This document shows, piece by piece, positions 33,587-43,185 of a stretch of 64,000 nucleotides of DNA. The stretch covers positions 1-64,000 of the forward strand of contig CANHGK010000003.1 in the NCBI GenBank assembly GCA_947460235.1, in the 5' to 3' direction. The stretch is from Paenibacillaceae bacterium. GTDB taxonomy: Bacteria; Bacillota; Bacilli; Paenibacillales; CANHGK01. Positions within the stretch are counted from its first letter, which is position 1, and each line of letters opens with the position of its first letter. A program made the translations under genes and the position numbers. The notes beneath the pieces are model-generated. The model searched no databases, was not told the DNA's origin, and saw nothing but the letters and a program-made list of their open reading frames with translations.

Positions 33587-34381
33587 TTAATGAACAAACC
33601 CTAAAATGATCACAATCGGAAAAACAATTAACCAACTATCTACCCGATCGAGCACTCCTCCGTGACCCGGCATAAAATTACCGGAATCTTTCACACCGAT
33701 TACTCGTTTGTATGCTGATTGAATTAAATCACCTAGTTCGGCAAAAATTCCGATCACAGCACCTAACACGATTGCTTGCGCAATTGGCATCGTCTCTGGA
33801 GCAACTCGTGACAAAAGCAAAGCGACAACAATGGCGACGACGATTCCGCCGACCGCACCCTCAATTGTTTTATTTGGACTGATCGATGGAATAAGTTTGT
33901 TTTTCCCCATCGCACTCCCGATAAAATATGCTCCACTATCGGTCGACCAAATGATCAAATAAATCATAAGCGCGTAATACATACCATGCTCATTCATAAA
34001 GGCGGTATAAATCATATAATGAAATCCGAATCCAATATATACGATCCCCATAAAAAGATTTGCCACCCGAGTATACGGAATGCGATTATTACTTAGTACT
34101 GTTAACGCCAATAAAATTAACATTAACAACCATACTAGCAATTCTGGTTTTAACCAAACGAATACACCTAGTGTTGACCACGGCAAGACTAACAATGCCA
34201 ACCCACAAATACTAATCACTTGCATCAATAAAGAATCATTTAGTGCGTTTATTTTGTTCCATTCCAACATACCGATAATCGCAAGAATGAATAGTAATCC
34301 GCTATACCACCAAGGTCCTAACCACATGCAACCCAAAAAAATACATGCCGCTATTATTCCAAATATTAATCGCGTCCGCAC
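33587..34381 (-). CDS. cdsA: Phosphatidate cytidylyltransferase
   Basis: A 264-residue integral membrane enzyme with about seven to eight helices. The C-terminal signature STDSGAYFIGSAMGKNKL followed by SPNKTIEGAVGG is the CdsA pattern. It makes CDP-diacylglycerol for phospholipid synthesis. It lies 17 bp after uppS and 22 bp before the dxr start. Confidence 0.95.
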   Translation of the reverse strand: MRTRLIFGIIAACIFLGCMWLGPWWYSGLLFILAIIGMLEWNKINALNDSLLMQVISICGLALLVLPWSTLGVFVWLKPELLVWLLMLILLALTVLSNNRIPYTRVANLFMGIVYIGFGFHYMIYTAFMNEHGMYYALMIYLIIWSTDSGAYFIGSAMGKNKLIPSISPNKTIEGAVGGIVVAIVVALLLSRVAPETMPIAQAIVLGAVIGIFAELGDLIQSAYKRVIGVKDSGNFMPGHGGVLDRVDSWLIVFPIVIILGFVH

Positions 34382-34398
34382 AATAAACCTCCAGCATG

Positions 34399-35220
34399 TT
34401 ACGCATCTTTAGATTCATTTATTGCCAAACCACCGTATCTTCGATTCCGATTACAGTAATCATCGATTGCTTGGATAAAATCCTGATCACGAAAATCAGG
34501 CCATAATTGCTCTGTAAACCAAAACTCTGCATAAGCTAATTGCCATAGCATAAAATTACTTAACCGAATTTCACCGCTTGTACGAATTAACAAATCTGGA
34601 TGCACTAAACCTGATGTTTGTAAATGCTCATCAATCCACGCTTCGTCGATGGTAGTAGGTACAAGTCCATCATGTATTGCTGCATGTGCCGCTTGTTGCA
34701 TCGCTAATACAAGTTCACGACGACCACCGTAATTGAGTGCAAAATTCAAAATCAATCCCGTATTGGTAGACGTACGTTTTACAGCCTCTTCAACCGCTCG
34801 TAGCGTATGAGCAGGCAATTGATCTGTTTCACCCATAAAACGGACTTGTACGTTGTTTTGGATGAGTTCATCCAATTCGCTCACGATAAATTCTTCTGGT
34901 AATTTCATTAAAAAAGCAACTTCATCCTTTGGACGCTTCCAATTTTCAGTAGAAAAAGCGTACATGGTTAGCACTTGCACACCAAGCGCATCTGCAACTT
35001 TGGTAATCCGCTTAACCGCCTTCATCCCAGCACGATGCCCTGCAATTCGCGGTAACCCTCGTTTTTGAGCCCAACGACCATTGCCATCCATGATCACAGC
35101 GACATGTTTCGGTACAGGTCTTTGGAGCGTTTCTGTTTTCGGACCTGAAAAGCTTCCAAAAGGTGAAACGAACCATTTCCGAAGTGCACGGAACATCATA
35201 AACATCGCGAAATCCACCAC
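34399..35220 (-). CDS. uppS: Isoprenyl transferase (undecaprenyl diphosphate synthase)
   Basis: A cis-prenyltransferase with HVAVIMDGNGRWAQKRGLPR followed by GHRAG (substrate site) and FALNYGGRRE and RTSGEIRLSNFMLWQ (family signatures). It builds the C55 carrier for wall synthesis. The track starts at GTG 35220; ATG 35205 (MFMMFRALRKW) after GGTGG is an equally good start. A compact hairpin separates it from frr. Confidence 0.95.
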   Translation of the reverse strand: MVDFAMFMMFRALRKWFVSPFGSFSGPKTETLQRPVPKHVAVIMDGNGRWAQKRGLPRIAGHRAGMKAVKRITKVADALGVQVLTMYAFSTENWKRPKDEVAFLMKLPEEFIVSELDELIQNNVQVRFMGETDQLPAHTLRAVEEAVKRTSTNTGLILNFALNYGGRRELVLAMQQAAHAAIHDGLVPTTIDEAWIDEHLQTSGLVHPDLLIRTSGEIRLSNFMLWQLAYAEFWFTEQLWPDFRDQDFIQAIDDYCNRNRRYGGLAINESKDA

Positions 35221-35246
35221 ACTTCCAATAGGTTCCGATAGAACAG

Positions 35247-35267
35247 AAAAGCCCCGTACATACGGGG
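35247..35267 (-). terminator. Hairpin between frr and uppS (weak terminator or attenuator)
   Basis: On the minus strand CCCCGT-ATGT-ACGGGG is followed by CTTTTCTG. The stem is short and GC-rich, but the T-run is only four, so partial termination or mRNA stabilisation is more likely than a full stop. Confidence 0.5.
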
Positions 35268-35278
35268 AATATGGAATA

Positions 35279-35836
35279 TTAAAATTCCATCAATTCTTTT
35301 TCTTTTGTTTGAACTGCTTTATCTACTTCCGCAACATAGCGGTCGGTTACTTTTTGAATATCCTCTTGCAATCGACGTGCTTCATCTTCTGAAATGCCAT
35401 TTTTCTCTGCTTTTTTAATTTCTTCGTTCGAATCCCGGCGGATATTTCGCAAGATTACTTTTGCCTCTTCGCCAGTTTTCTTAACTAATTTAACGATTTC
35501 TGCACGGCGTTGCTCTGTCATAATCGGCATTACAATACGAATCGTGACACCATCATTGGATGGTGTTAACCCTAAGTCAGATTTCATAATCGCTTTTTCG
35601 ATTGGAGCAAGTACGGCTTTATCCCACGGTTGAATTGACAACGTACGAGAATCAGGTGTCGTAATTGATCCCAATTGATTTACTGCTGTCATTGTTCCAT
35701 AATATTCAACTTGAATTTTATCTAAAAGATTAACTGAAGCACGACCTGCACGCATTGAAGCGAGATCACGCTTCAAACCAGTTAACGCTTTTTCCATTTT
35801 TTCTTCTGATTGTTGCTTAATTGATGCGGACATCAA
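35279..35836 (-). CDS. frr: Ribosome recycling factor
   Basis: A 185-residue RRF of normal length: the helical bundle opens with EEKMEKALTGLKRDLASMRAGRA and the beta domain has ITTPDSRTLSIQPWD. With EF-G it splits post-termination ribosomes. It follows pyrH by 3 bp in the universal tsf-pyrH-frr order. Confidence 0.97.
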   Translation of the reverse strand: MMSASIKQQSEEKMEKALTGLKRDLASMRAGRASVNLLDKIQVEYYGTMTAVNQLGSITTPDSRTLSIQPWDKAVLAPIEKAIMKSDLGLTPSNDGVTIRIVMPIMTEQRRAEIVKLVKKTGEEAKVILRNIRRDSNEEIKKAEKNGISEDEARRLQEDIQKVTDRYVAEVDKAVQTKEKELMEF

Positions 35837-35839
35837 TAA

Positions 35840-36651
<812 letters not shown>

Positions 36652-36689
36652 ATTTATCTAATCTATAGACACGAAATGAATCAATAAAA

Positions 36690-37343
36690 TTATTGGTTCA
36701 CTTGTGCCATGACTTCTGCAACGAAGTCATCTTGTTTTTTCTCTAAACCTTCTCCAAGTTCAAAACGCACAAATCGACGAACGGAGATGTTTTCACCGAT
36801 AGTACCAATTTTTTCGTTAAGCAATGTTTGAACGGTTTTGTCGGAATCTTTCACATAGGATTGCTCCAACAAGCAATTCTCTTCGTAGAATTTGCTAATG
36901 CGTCCTTCAACCATACGCTCAATAATTTTCTCTGGTTTACCTTCGTTTAATGCTTGAGCACGAAGGATTTCTTTTTCTTTTTCAAGTTCATCAGTAGGAA
37001 CTTCTTCACGGCGGATATATTTCGGAGCAGCCGCAGCGATGTGCATTGCAATATCTTTTACCAATTCGCGGAATTGATCTGTTTTACCAACAAAGTCCGT
37101 TTCGCAATTGATTTCTACAAGAACGCCGATTTTTCCACCAGCATGAATGTAAGATTCAACAGCACCTTCAGTTGCTACGCGACCAGCTTTTTTAGCTGCT
37201 GCAGCAAGACCTTTTTCACGCAAAATTTCTTTTGCTTTTTCCATTTCGCCATTTGCTTCTTCAAGCGCTTTTTTGCAATCCAACATTCCTGCGCCAGTCA
37301 ATTCACGAATTTCTTTTACCATTGCAGCGGTAACTTGTGCCAT
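36690..37343 (-). CDS. tsf: Elongation factor Ts (short form)
   Basis: A 217-residue EF-Ts, the guanine-nucleotide exchange factor for EF-Tu. The N-terminal UBA-like part ([19 protein letters not shown]) and the core [11 protein letters not shown] are intact. It is about 75 residues shorter than the usual E. coli or B. subtilis protein because the second core subdomain is reduced, a form also seen in other bacteria. AAGGAGGA precedes the ATG. It follows rpsB across a hairpin-bearing gap. Confidence 0.95.
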   Translation of the reverse strand: MAQVTAAMVKEIRELTGAGMLDCKKALEEANGEMEKAKEILREKGLAAAAKKAGRVATEGAVESYIHAGGKIGVLVEINCETDFVGKTDQFRELVKDIAMHIAAAAPKYIRREEVPTDELEKEKEILRAQALNEGKPEKIIERMVEGRISKFYEENCLLEQSYVKDSDKTVQTLLNEKIGTIGENISVRRFVRFELGEGLEKKQDDFVAEVMAQVNQ

Positions 37344-37369
37344 GAGAAGTAATCCTCCTTAAAGTTAAA

Positions 37370-37402
37370 GGGTGGGGTAGGTCGAGCGCCTACACACCAC
37401 CC
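37370..37402 (-). terminator. Hairpin between rpsB and tsf
   Basis: On the minus strand GGGTGG and GTAGG pair with CCTAC and CCACCC around a short loop, followed by TTTAACTTT. It is stable but has only a weak U-tract; it could lower tsf relative to rpsB expression or protect the rpsB 3' end. Confidence 0.5.
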
Positions 37403-37441
37403 TAATCATTATAAATGAAAGTTTATTTTTCGCTTAACGAA

Positions 37442-38140
37442 TTAAGCGTTCACTTGCTCGCCTTGGTTTGTTTCGATAATCGCGTCAGCAATTTTCGCAG
37501 TAAGCAATTTCACAGCGCGAATTGCATCATCGTTACCTGGGATAACATAGTCAATTTCGTCTGGATCACAGTTCGTATCCACGATACCAACGATTGGGAT
37601 ACCCAATTTGCGTGCTTCTGCAACTGCGATGCGCTCTTTACGCGGATCAATGATGAACAATGCAGCAGGTAAGCCCTTCATGTTCTTGATACCGCCCAAG
37701 AATTTCTCTAAACGCTCTTGCTCTTTGCGAAGCAAGATAACTTCTTTCTTTGGCAATACTTCAAACGTACCATTTTGCTCCATACGCTCTAATTCTTTCA
37801 AACGATCAATACGTTTTTGGATTGTGGAGAAGTTAGTCAACGTTCCACCCAACCAACGTTGGTTGATGTAATACTGACCTGAACGTTCTGCTTCTTCTTT
37901 AACGGAATCTTGAGCTTGTTTTTTAGTTCCAACGAACAAGATTTTGCCGTTGTTTTCAGCAACTGAACGAACGAAATAGTAAGCTTCTTCTACTTTTTTC
38001 ACTGTTTTTTGAAGATCGATAATATAGATCCCGTTACGTTCAGTGAAAATAAATTTCGCCATTTTTGGGTTCCAACGGCGTGTTTGGTGACCGAAGTGCA
38101 CCCCTGCTTCGAGCAGTTGTTTCATTGAGATGACTGCCAT
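37442..38140 (-). CDS. rpsB: 30S ribosomal protein S2
   Basis: A 232-residue S2 starting [27 protein letters not shown], with the coiled-coil insertion and the [21 protein letters not shown] signature. It is essential for binding S1 and mRNA to the small subunit. AGGAGG lies upstream of the ATG. It is preceded by a structured leader of about 120 nt and its own promoter, which separate ribosomal genes from the flagellar operon. Confidence 0.97.
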   Translation of the reverse strand: MAVISMKQLLEAGVHFGHQTRRWNPKMAKFIFTERNGIYIIDLQKTVKKVEEAYYFVRSVAENNGKILFVGTKKQAQDSVKEEAERSGQYYINQRWLGGTLTNFSTIQKRIDRLKELERMEQNGTFEVLPKKEVILLRKEQERLEKFLGGIKNMKGLPAALFIIDPRKERIAVAEARKLGIPIVGIVDTNCDPDEIDYVIPGNDDAIRAVKLLTAKIADAIIETNQGEQVNA

Positions 38141-38291
38141 GGTAAATCCTCCTATAATGTGTGGTTTTTGTTTTCTCCGTTGCTCGCATTTTCCTGCAGA
38201 TCACCAGAAACTGATGCACCGCTGCAGAAATTGAACAACGTACGTGATTGACACCTAAAAAAATATATCACATCGCCGATTGCTTATGCAA
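38141..38291 (-). promoter_or_regulatory. rpsB promoter and structured 5' leader
   Basis: On the minus strand TTGCAT (38291-38286) and TATATT (38267-38262) are spaced 18 bp, a good sigma-A promoter. The leader of about 120 nt can form a stem with CTGCAG (38227-38222) paired to CTGCAG (38199-38194), and an inner CATCAG/CTGGTG hairpin. S2 commonly represses its own mRNA through leader structure; that this fold does so is inference. Confidence 0.55.
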
Positions 38292-38316
38292 CTAAATATA
38301 CTGATTTTGTATATCT

Positions 38317-38844
38317 TTATGGCTTTGCTGACGTTTGAACCGTCAAAGGGGTAGCCGTGACCACAGGCACGCCTAATTTGAAAAGAACTTCTGTTGCATC
38401 CGCATTTTGCTTGAATTGATAAACTCCTGATTTTGGAACAAATCCACTCGGGTATAGATCTTCAAATGGCTTTTGAATTTTCAAAATACCGGAACCTTTA
38501 AGTAATGAAATCAATTGCCAATTTGTCACAAGTTCAGGTATGTATATACGAATTTCCTGTTGTTTTGCAATTTGAGACTGCAATCGCTCAACACGTAATC
38601 GTAACAAGGTCATTTGTTGTACATCTTCTGATTTACCTACTGTTTTGGAAGGTGTAACATTAGGTGCTACTTTTGGTGATGTAATAGGTTCCTGCAAGTT
38701 CATCGTCAAATCTCCTGGAGAAGCTGAGGGAATTGGTAATTGCAATCCAGTAACATTTGAAATCCAAACCGATACTTGTACAACAATTGTTGCAACAATA
38801 ATACCAATCCCCAGTCCCATTAAAAATGGTTTCGTTCGATTCAA
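38317..38844 (-). CDS. Membrane-anchored protein with MltG/YceG-like LysM region
   Basis: A 175-residue protein with one N-terminal membrane helix (about residues 7-30), a Pro/Thr/Ser-rich linker, a short coiled coil (TLLRLRVERLQSQIAKQQ) and a C-terminal module (IYIPELVTNWQLISLL...SGVYQFKQNADATEVLFKLG). That module resembles the LysM-like N-terminal part of MltG/YceG transglycosylases but has no catalytic domain. It overlaps the swrB stop by 4 bp and is the last gene before the rpsB promoter, so it belongs to the fla/che transcript. Function unknown; a wall-linked accessory to flagellar assembly is a guess. Confidence 0.65.
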   Translation of the reverse strand: MNRTKPFLMGLGIGIIVATIVVQVSVWISNVTGLQLPIPSASPGDLTMNLQEPITSPKVAPNVTPSKTVGKSEDVQQMTLLRLRVERLQSQIAKQQEIRIYIPELVTNWQLISLLKGSGILKIQKPFEDLYPSGFVPKSGVYQFKQNADATEVLFKLGVPVVTATPLTVQTSAKP

Positions 38845-39464
38845 CGTGATCCCCCCTCTTGTTGGGATAACTGAATGATTAATTGAACTTCTCCTTTGTT
38901 CATTCCAAGTTTACGGGAGATTTGTTCAATGGATTTCCCACTGGAATATAGCGCAAAAACATCTTCGAATCTTCCTTGAAATGAATCTTGTTTTTGTAAT
39001 TGTGGTTCAGTTTGCAGAACAACTTGAGCTTCAAATTGTACTGGTTCTGGCAACGTATCTTCCATTACCACCTTTTTTCTGCGACCACGTGGGCTTGTCC
39101 CATTCGATGAAGGCATTTCAATAACTGGATACGTTTGCATCGACATATCCAAAAGTTTTTGAGAAAGTTCATGATTTTGTCTTTCAACAAAATCAATCCG
39201 ATCATATAACTTATTTAATTGGTGTCCTTGCTCTCTGATCATTAATTCCTGATCGCGTATTTGTTCATCTTGCTCTCGTTTAATTTGCTTGACCATTTCA
39301 AGCAGTTCGGAATTATCTTCTTCCATTTCAGTGACAAAATGGTCCAAGCTATCCATTACGGCCTGCATTTCATTCTCTACCTGTTCTTTTTTCTTCGTAC
39401 CTGGCAAAAGAGCGGCGATTGTAAACAATACGCCGCCCAGTACGATCATATAGATCCAAGTCAT
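38841..39464 (-). CDS. swrB: SwrB-like flagellar export activator
   Basis: A 207-residue protein with one N-terminal membrane helix (about 3-20), a long coiled coil (about 25-110), a variable linker and a C-terminal helix-turn-helix-like end (FALYSSGKSIEQISRKLGMNKGEVQLIIQLS). This layout and the position between sigD and rpsB match SwrB of B. subtilis, which promotes a secretion-competent basal body through FliP. Sequence identity cannot be measured here, so orthology rests on architecture and synteny. It is coupled to the downstream gene by an ATGA overlap. Confidence 0.65.
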   Translation of the reverse strand: MTWIYMIVLGGVLFTIAALLPGTKKKEQVENEMQAVMDSLDHFVTEMEEDNSELLEMVKQIKREQDEQIRDQELMIREQGHQLNKLYDRIDFVERQNHELSQKLLDMSMQTYPVIEMPSSNGTSPRGRRKKVVMEDTLPEPVQFEAQVVLQTEPQLQKQDSFQGRFEDVFALYSSGKSIEQISRKLGMNKGEVQLIIQLSQQEGGSR

Positions 39465-39486
39465 TGGTTCACCCTCATCACGTGGA

Positions 39487-39819
39487 TTATGCTTTGAAAT
39501 CGATGTGCTGTCCTATATATGGATGCGATTTATCTTCGTTTTTTATTTTTATTTCATCCGTATCATTTTTTTTCTTCTTCTTTTTTCGTTGACCGGTATA
39601 TTGATTTTTTTCTTGTCCATCACGAATTAATTCACCTTGGGTATTTTCAACACCGGTACTTTTATGCATCATCTGATCATTGGTTTCGATAACATTATTC
39701 ACCATTTGTTCTTGATCTTGATTTGTTTTTTGGACGGACTGTTGTAGTGACTGATTTGCATGAAAATCCATAATCCGTGGTATAGCAACGTGCATATCGC
39801 TAGGTTTGATGTTCATCAC
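39487..39819 (-). CDS. Hypothetical polar protein in fla/che operon, 110 aa
   Basis: A 110-residue hydrophilic, Gln/Asn-rich protein without membrane segment or known domain. A basic stretch GQRKKKKKKND lies near residue 80. It begins MMNIKPSDMHVAIPRI, and this N-terminal motif is the most ordered-looking part. It sits 32 bp after the DUF342 gene and 22 bp before swrB. No family is recognised; the disordered composition suggests a binding partner or chaperone role, which is speculative. Confidence 0.6.
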   Translation of the reverse strand: MMNIKPSDMHVAIPRIMDFHANQSLQQSVQKTNQDQEQMVNNVIETNDQMMHKSTGVENTQGELIRDGQEKNQYTGQRKKKKKKNDTDEIKIKNEDKSHPYIGQHIDFKA

Positions 39820-39851
39820 ATCCGCCCCCTTCCTACAATTGCTTGCAGCAA

Positions 39852-41285
39852 TCAGCGTGCCGTCGTGATCGTGATTTCTCCTTCTTTTAAACGGAACGAA
39901 GGTTTCGATGTCGTATCTGAAATATTTCTTGTATAACGACCAATTCCGACTTTCGTACCTCCAAATACCGTTTGCATCACATCAACTTTTGCAGATTCTG
40001 CCGCATCTAGGATTAACTCGATTTCCGCTTTTCTTTCATCAAGCATATTCATTTCTTCAATCACTTGTTTTCTTGAAAGCGTCAATTTCGAATACATATC
40101 CAATTTATCTGCAGGAAGTTTACCGAGAGTTGCCATTCGGTCTAATAAGATTAGCGCCTTCATCGTATTTTCTAGTTTGGTATGATTGTTTTTAAATTCA
40201 TTTTTTATGTTATTTAATTCATTGCGCAACTCCGGATGTACACCGACTTCAATCATCGTTGGTGTGTTGTTTTGATTGCCCACGACACGACACACAATCC
40301 GGTCACCCGCTTGGACCATACCGCCGACAATCAATCCTTTTTGACCATTGCAAATGATCCGTTTTCCCGATCGCACTTGTGAATGCATAATTGATTGTTT
40401 AATTACGATATCTTCTGCGGCATAAATATTAGCATCTTGTACAAAGTTCGCACGGATGTCGGTGCCTGCTTTAACCATGCCTTTGTTTGACATGATCACA
40501 CCACCACTAACTTCAACAGCACCACCAGCTTCGATCTCACAACCCTCTACATTTCCTTGGACGCGCACATCGCCAGCAGCTTTCACTTTGAATCCTGCTA
40601 AAACATTTCCTTGAATAACAACAGTTCCGACGAAATCAATGTTTCCGGAACGATAATCGATATTCCCTTTTACTTCATATATTGGAAATACATTAATTTT
40701 ATCTTTTTCAGTTCTCGTCATGACACCGTCAATGACTGAATATAATTTCATTTGTTCAGCATCTTGCACTACATTTTTACCGAGCTTAAACTTTACTTCT
40801 TTACCCGGTTTAGTTTGAACAGGATCACTATGAACGTTCTTACCATCCATACCTTGCGTAGCAAGCACACGAGTAGCAAGTAATTCACCTTTACGAACGT
40901 TATTGATTTGAGTTAATTCCTTATAGTTAACGGATCCATCGTCCAATTCTAATGGACGTTGTTCGACCCCAGTGCTTTCACTCTTAAATTTAATATATCC
41001 GTCTTCACCCATAATAACGGGTAATCCCTCAGCAATTATTAACGAATTGTTCTTAAGTGCTTGGGGTTTTTCGGAAATTAATTGTAGCGCTTCCATTTTG
41101 ACTCCGAAACGAATTTGGGTCTTATCTAAAAAATCTTTCAAAGATTGAACTGACAAGGCATAGAATTCATCACAATCTCCAATGTGAATGGTTGCGGTCA
41201 TCTTGTCTTCAGAAATACCCAAACTTAAATATTTATCTGTATCGTGTTTGATCATAAATGCTTGGGTACTGGCGACCATGTCCAT
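39852..41285 (-). CDS. FapA/DUF342 family protein
   Basis: A 477-residue DUF342 (FapA-like) protein. After an N-terminal domain of about 170 residues comes a parallel beta-helix of short repeats (IDFVGTVVIQGNVLAGFKVKA, DVRVQGNVEGCEIEAGG and others, about 225-340), then a helical hairpin. Members in Vibrio and Clostridia affect flagellar or polar structures; the biochemical role is not settled. It lies between sigD and swrB, absent at this place in B. subtilis, so it is a lineage-specific operon member. Confidence 0.85.
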   Translation of the reverse strand: MDMVASTQAFMIKHDTDKYLSLGISEDKMTATIHIGDCDEFYALSVQSLKDFLDKTQIRFGVKMEALQLISEKPQALKNNSLIIAEGLPVIMGEDGYIKFKSESTGVEQRPLELDDGSVNYKELTQINNVRKGELLATRVLATQGMDGKNVHSDPVQTKPGKEVKFKLGKNVVQDAEQMKLYSVIDGVMTRTEKDKINVFPIYEVKGNIDYRSGNIDFVGTVVIQGNVLAGFKVKAAGDVRVQGNVEGCEIEAGGAVEVSGGVIMSNKGMVKAGTDIRANFVQDANIYAAEDIVIKQSIMHSQVRSGKRIICNGQKGLIVGGMVQAGDRIVCRVVGNQNNTPTMIEVGVHPELRNELNNIKNEFKNNHTKLENTMKALILLDRMATLGKLPADKLDMYSKLTLSRKQVIEEMNMLDERKAEIELILDAAESAKVDVMQTVFGGTKVGIGRYTRNISDTTSKPSFRLKEGEITITTAR

Positions 41286-41323
41286 TCACCACCTTTTTGA
41301 ATGATTATGAGATTCATATGCCA

Positions 41324-42109
41324 TTAGTCGTTCATAAGTTGACCTTTGAAACGCCCGAGTGCTCCGCGCATACGAAGAATGGCTTTTGAATGTAATTGAG
41401 ATATTCGTGATGGGGATAAATTCATAACTTCAGCGATCTCACTTAATGATAATTCCTCAAAATAAAATAATGATACAACAATTCTTTCCTTTTCTGTTAA
41501 ACGTTCAATCGCTTTTGCTAATGTTTCTTTTTGATGAATCTCATTCACCTTATAAATGGGGTTTTTGGCGTGATCATCAACGATCAAAGAAAGTTTTGTA
41601 TCTGTTTCTTCGTCTTTAATCGGATCATCGAAAGAAGTAATGGTTGTTACAGCGGTATCATGTAACAACTGTTGAAATTCTTTTTCACTTATGTTTAAGT
41701 ATTCACAAACTTCTGTGTCACTAACTGAGCGCAAATATTTTTGTTCTAGTACATGATAAGCCTCTTCAACTCTTTTGGACTTTTCACGTACTGACCTTGG
41801 CACCCAATCTCCAGATCGTAGCGCATCAATGATTGCGCCGCGTATTCTCCATGATGCATAGGTTTCAAACTGCAGGCCTCTACTCAAATCAAACTTCGCG
41901 ACTGCATCGATCAAACCCATGACGCCGTGACTATGTAAGTCTTCACGAGAAACATTGCGTGGCAAACCAATTGCCAAGCGATTCACAACAAAATCAACCA
42001 AAGGAACATACAGTTCAATTAGTTTCTTTTTTGCTTCTAGTGAACCATCTTCTTTCCATTGTTTCCACAACTCATAGTTTGATAAATGAGAAGATGTTTG
42101 TTCACTCAT
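41324..42109 (-). CDS. sigD: RNA polymerase sigma factor SigD (FliA, sigma-28)
   Basis: A 261-residue sigma-28. Region 2 holds LYVPLVDFVVNRLA, GLIDAVAKFDLSRGLQFETYASWRIRGAIIDALR; region 3 has VPRSVREKSKRVEEAY; region 4 ends with LSEIAEVMNLSPSRISQLHSKAILRMR. It directs late flagellar, chemotaxis and autolysin genes. GGTGG precedes the ATG. Its place near the end of the operon, as in B. subtilis, makes its level sensitive to how far transcription runs. Confidence 0.96.
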   Translation of the reverse strand: MSEQTSSHLSNYELWKQWKEDGSLEAKKKLIELYVPLVDFVVNRLAIGLPRNVSREDLHSHGVMGLIDAVAKFDLSRGLQFETYASWRIRGAIIDALRSGDWVPRSVREKSKRVEEAYHVLEQKYLRSVSDTEVCEYLNISEKEFQQLLHDTAVTTITSFDDPIKDEETDTKLSLIVDDHAKNPIYKVNEIHQKETLAKAIERLTEKERIVVSLFYFEELSLSEIAEVMNLSPSRISQLHSKAILRMRGALGRFKGQLMND

Positions 42110-42120
42110 GATCCACCATC

Positions 42121-42687
42121 CTAGTCATCCATAAACGATGTCCGAATAACACTCGCCAAATCTTCTGCCGAAAAATCGGTTTTCGTTGCCAATTTGGGTG
42201 GTTCCATCGGCGAAAATTCATTAGAATCTTGCTTATCGTGTAATAATTGTTCGAAATTAATTGTTGTTTCAGGTTCTGATGGTTTAGGTCTTGATGTACT
42301 AGGTTGATTATACGTCTGTTGCTGTTGCCCTTGCCCCTGTGTAGGTAGCGGAGCATCTCCAATGATATTATCTCGAATCAATGCTCTTAGTGCATCCATA
42401 CCATCGGCAGGTTGCTGATGCTCGGCACTAGAGGATGTATAATCTGTAGGTGATGATGGAGAATTATTTGAGAACTCAAATGTTTCTCCACCATCTAACA
42501 TACGGATTATTCCCAAAAAAGAACCAATAAACCATCGAACGACAAACATTAAACTAAACGCAACCGCAAAGCCATAAATGGATCGCTCAAACGATGTAAT
42601 TAACGGATTATTCATGACGGCTGCAACGAATGCGAATAGCATACCAACCACGCCGGAAACGGCATTCCAGATCCACGAACCAATCAT
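42121..42687 (-). CDS. Hypothetical membrane protein in fla/che operon, 188 aa
   Basis: A 188-residue protein with two N-terminal membrane helices (about residues 3-25 and 38-62), followed by a cytoplasmic tail rich in Ser, Pro and Gln with a GQGQQQQTY tract and a conserved-looking acidic end (SAEDLASVIRTSFMDD). No domain is recognised. It lies 3 bp after cheD and 11 bp before sigD, so it is co-expressed with chemotaxis genes. It may tether a cytosolic factor at the membrane (inference). Confidence 0.6.
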   Translation of the reverse strand: MIGSWIWNAVSGVVGMLFAFVAAVMNNPLITSFERSIYGFAVAFSLMFVVRWFIGSFLGIIRMLDGGETFEFSNNSPSSPTDYTSSSAEHQQPADGMDALRALIRDNIIGDAPLPTQGQGQQQQTYNQPSTSRPKPSEPETTINFEQLLHDKQDSNEFSPMEPPKLATKTDFSAEDLASVIRTSFMDD

Positions 42688-42690
42688 ATG

Positions 42691-43185
42691 CTACAACTCC
42701 TTGGTCGGACGATTTACTGAGCGGATCACCAAAATTCCGGTTTCAACCTGTAACTCAATTGTGCGTCCGTAATTCTCACCAGTGTCTTCCGATAATACCG
42801 GTATCCCAAATTGTTGCAACATTTCTTTCGTGGCATCCACATTGCGCTTACCGATCCGCATCGCATCCAACGAACTTCCTACAGCAAACATCTGGGCACC
42901 GCCTGCCATTTTTGCAACAAGCCTGTTGCTTTTGGCACCCAAACGTTCCATTCGTCGAATTAATTCCGGAACTGAGGTATCAGCATACTTAGCTACGTTG
43001 ATTACTCCGTCCCTCGCAATCGATGAGGTTGGGAGCATTATATGAGCCAAACCTGCGACCCGTTCTTTTTCATCGTAAAGTGTGAGGCCAACACAGGATC
43101 CCAAACCGGTTGTCTTAATTATACCATTTAGTTTGGTCACGTTTAAGTCTGCCATCCCAACTTTAACAATATTTTCTTGCATCAT
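42691..43185 (-). CDS. cheD: Chemoreceptor glutamine deamidase CheD
   Basis: A 164-residue CheD with the catalytic Cys31 in GLGSCVGLTLYD and His48 in LAHIMLP. It deamidates receptor glutamines and is titrated by CheC-CheY-P in the B. subtilis-type adaptation system. It overlaps cheC by 4 bp (ATGA), consistent with forming the CheC-CheD complex. Confidence 0.95.
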   Translation of the reverse strand: MMQENIVKVGMADLNVTKLNGIIKTTGLGSCVGLTLYDEKERVAGLAHIMLPTSSIARDGVINVAKYADTSVPELIRRMERLGAKSNRLVAKMAGGAQMFAVGSSLDAMRIGKRNVDATKEMLQQFGIPVLSEDTGENYGRTIELQVETGILVIRSVNRPTKEL

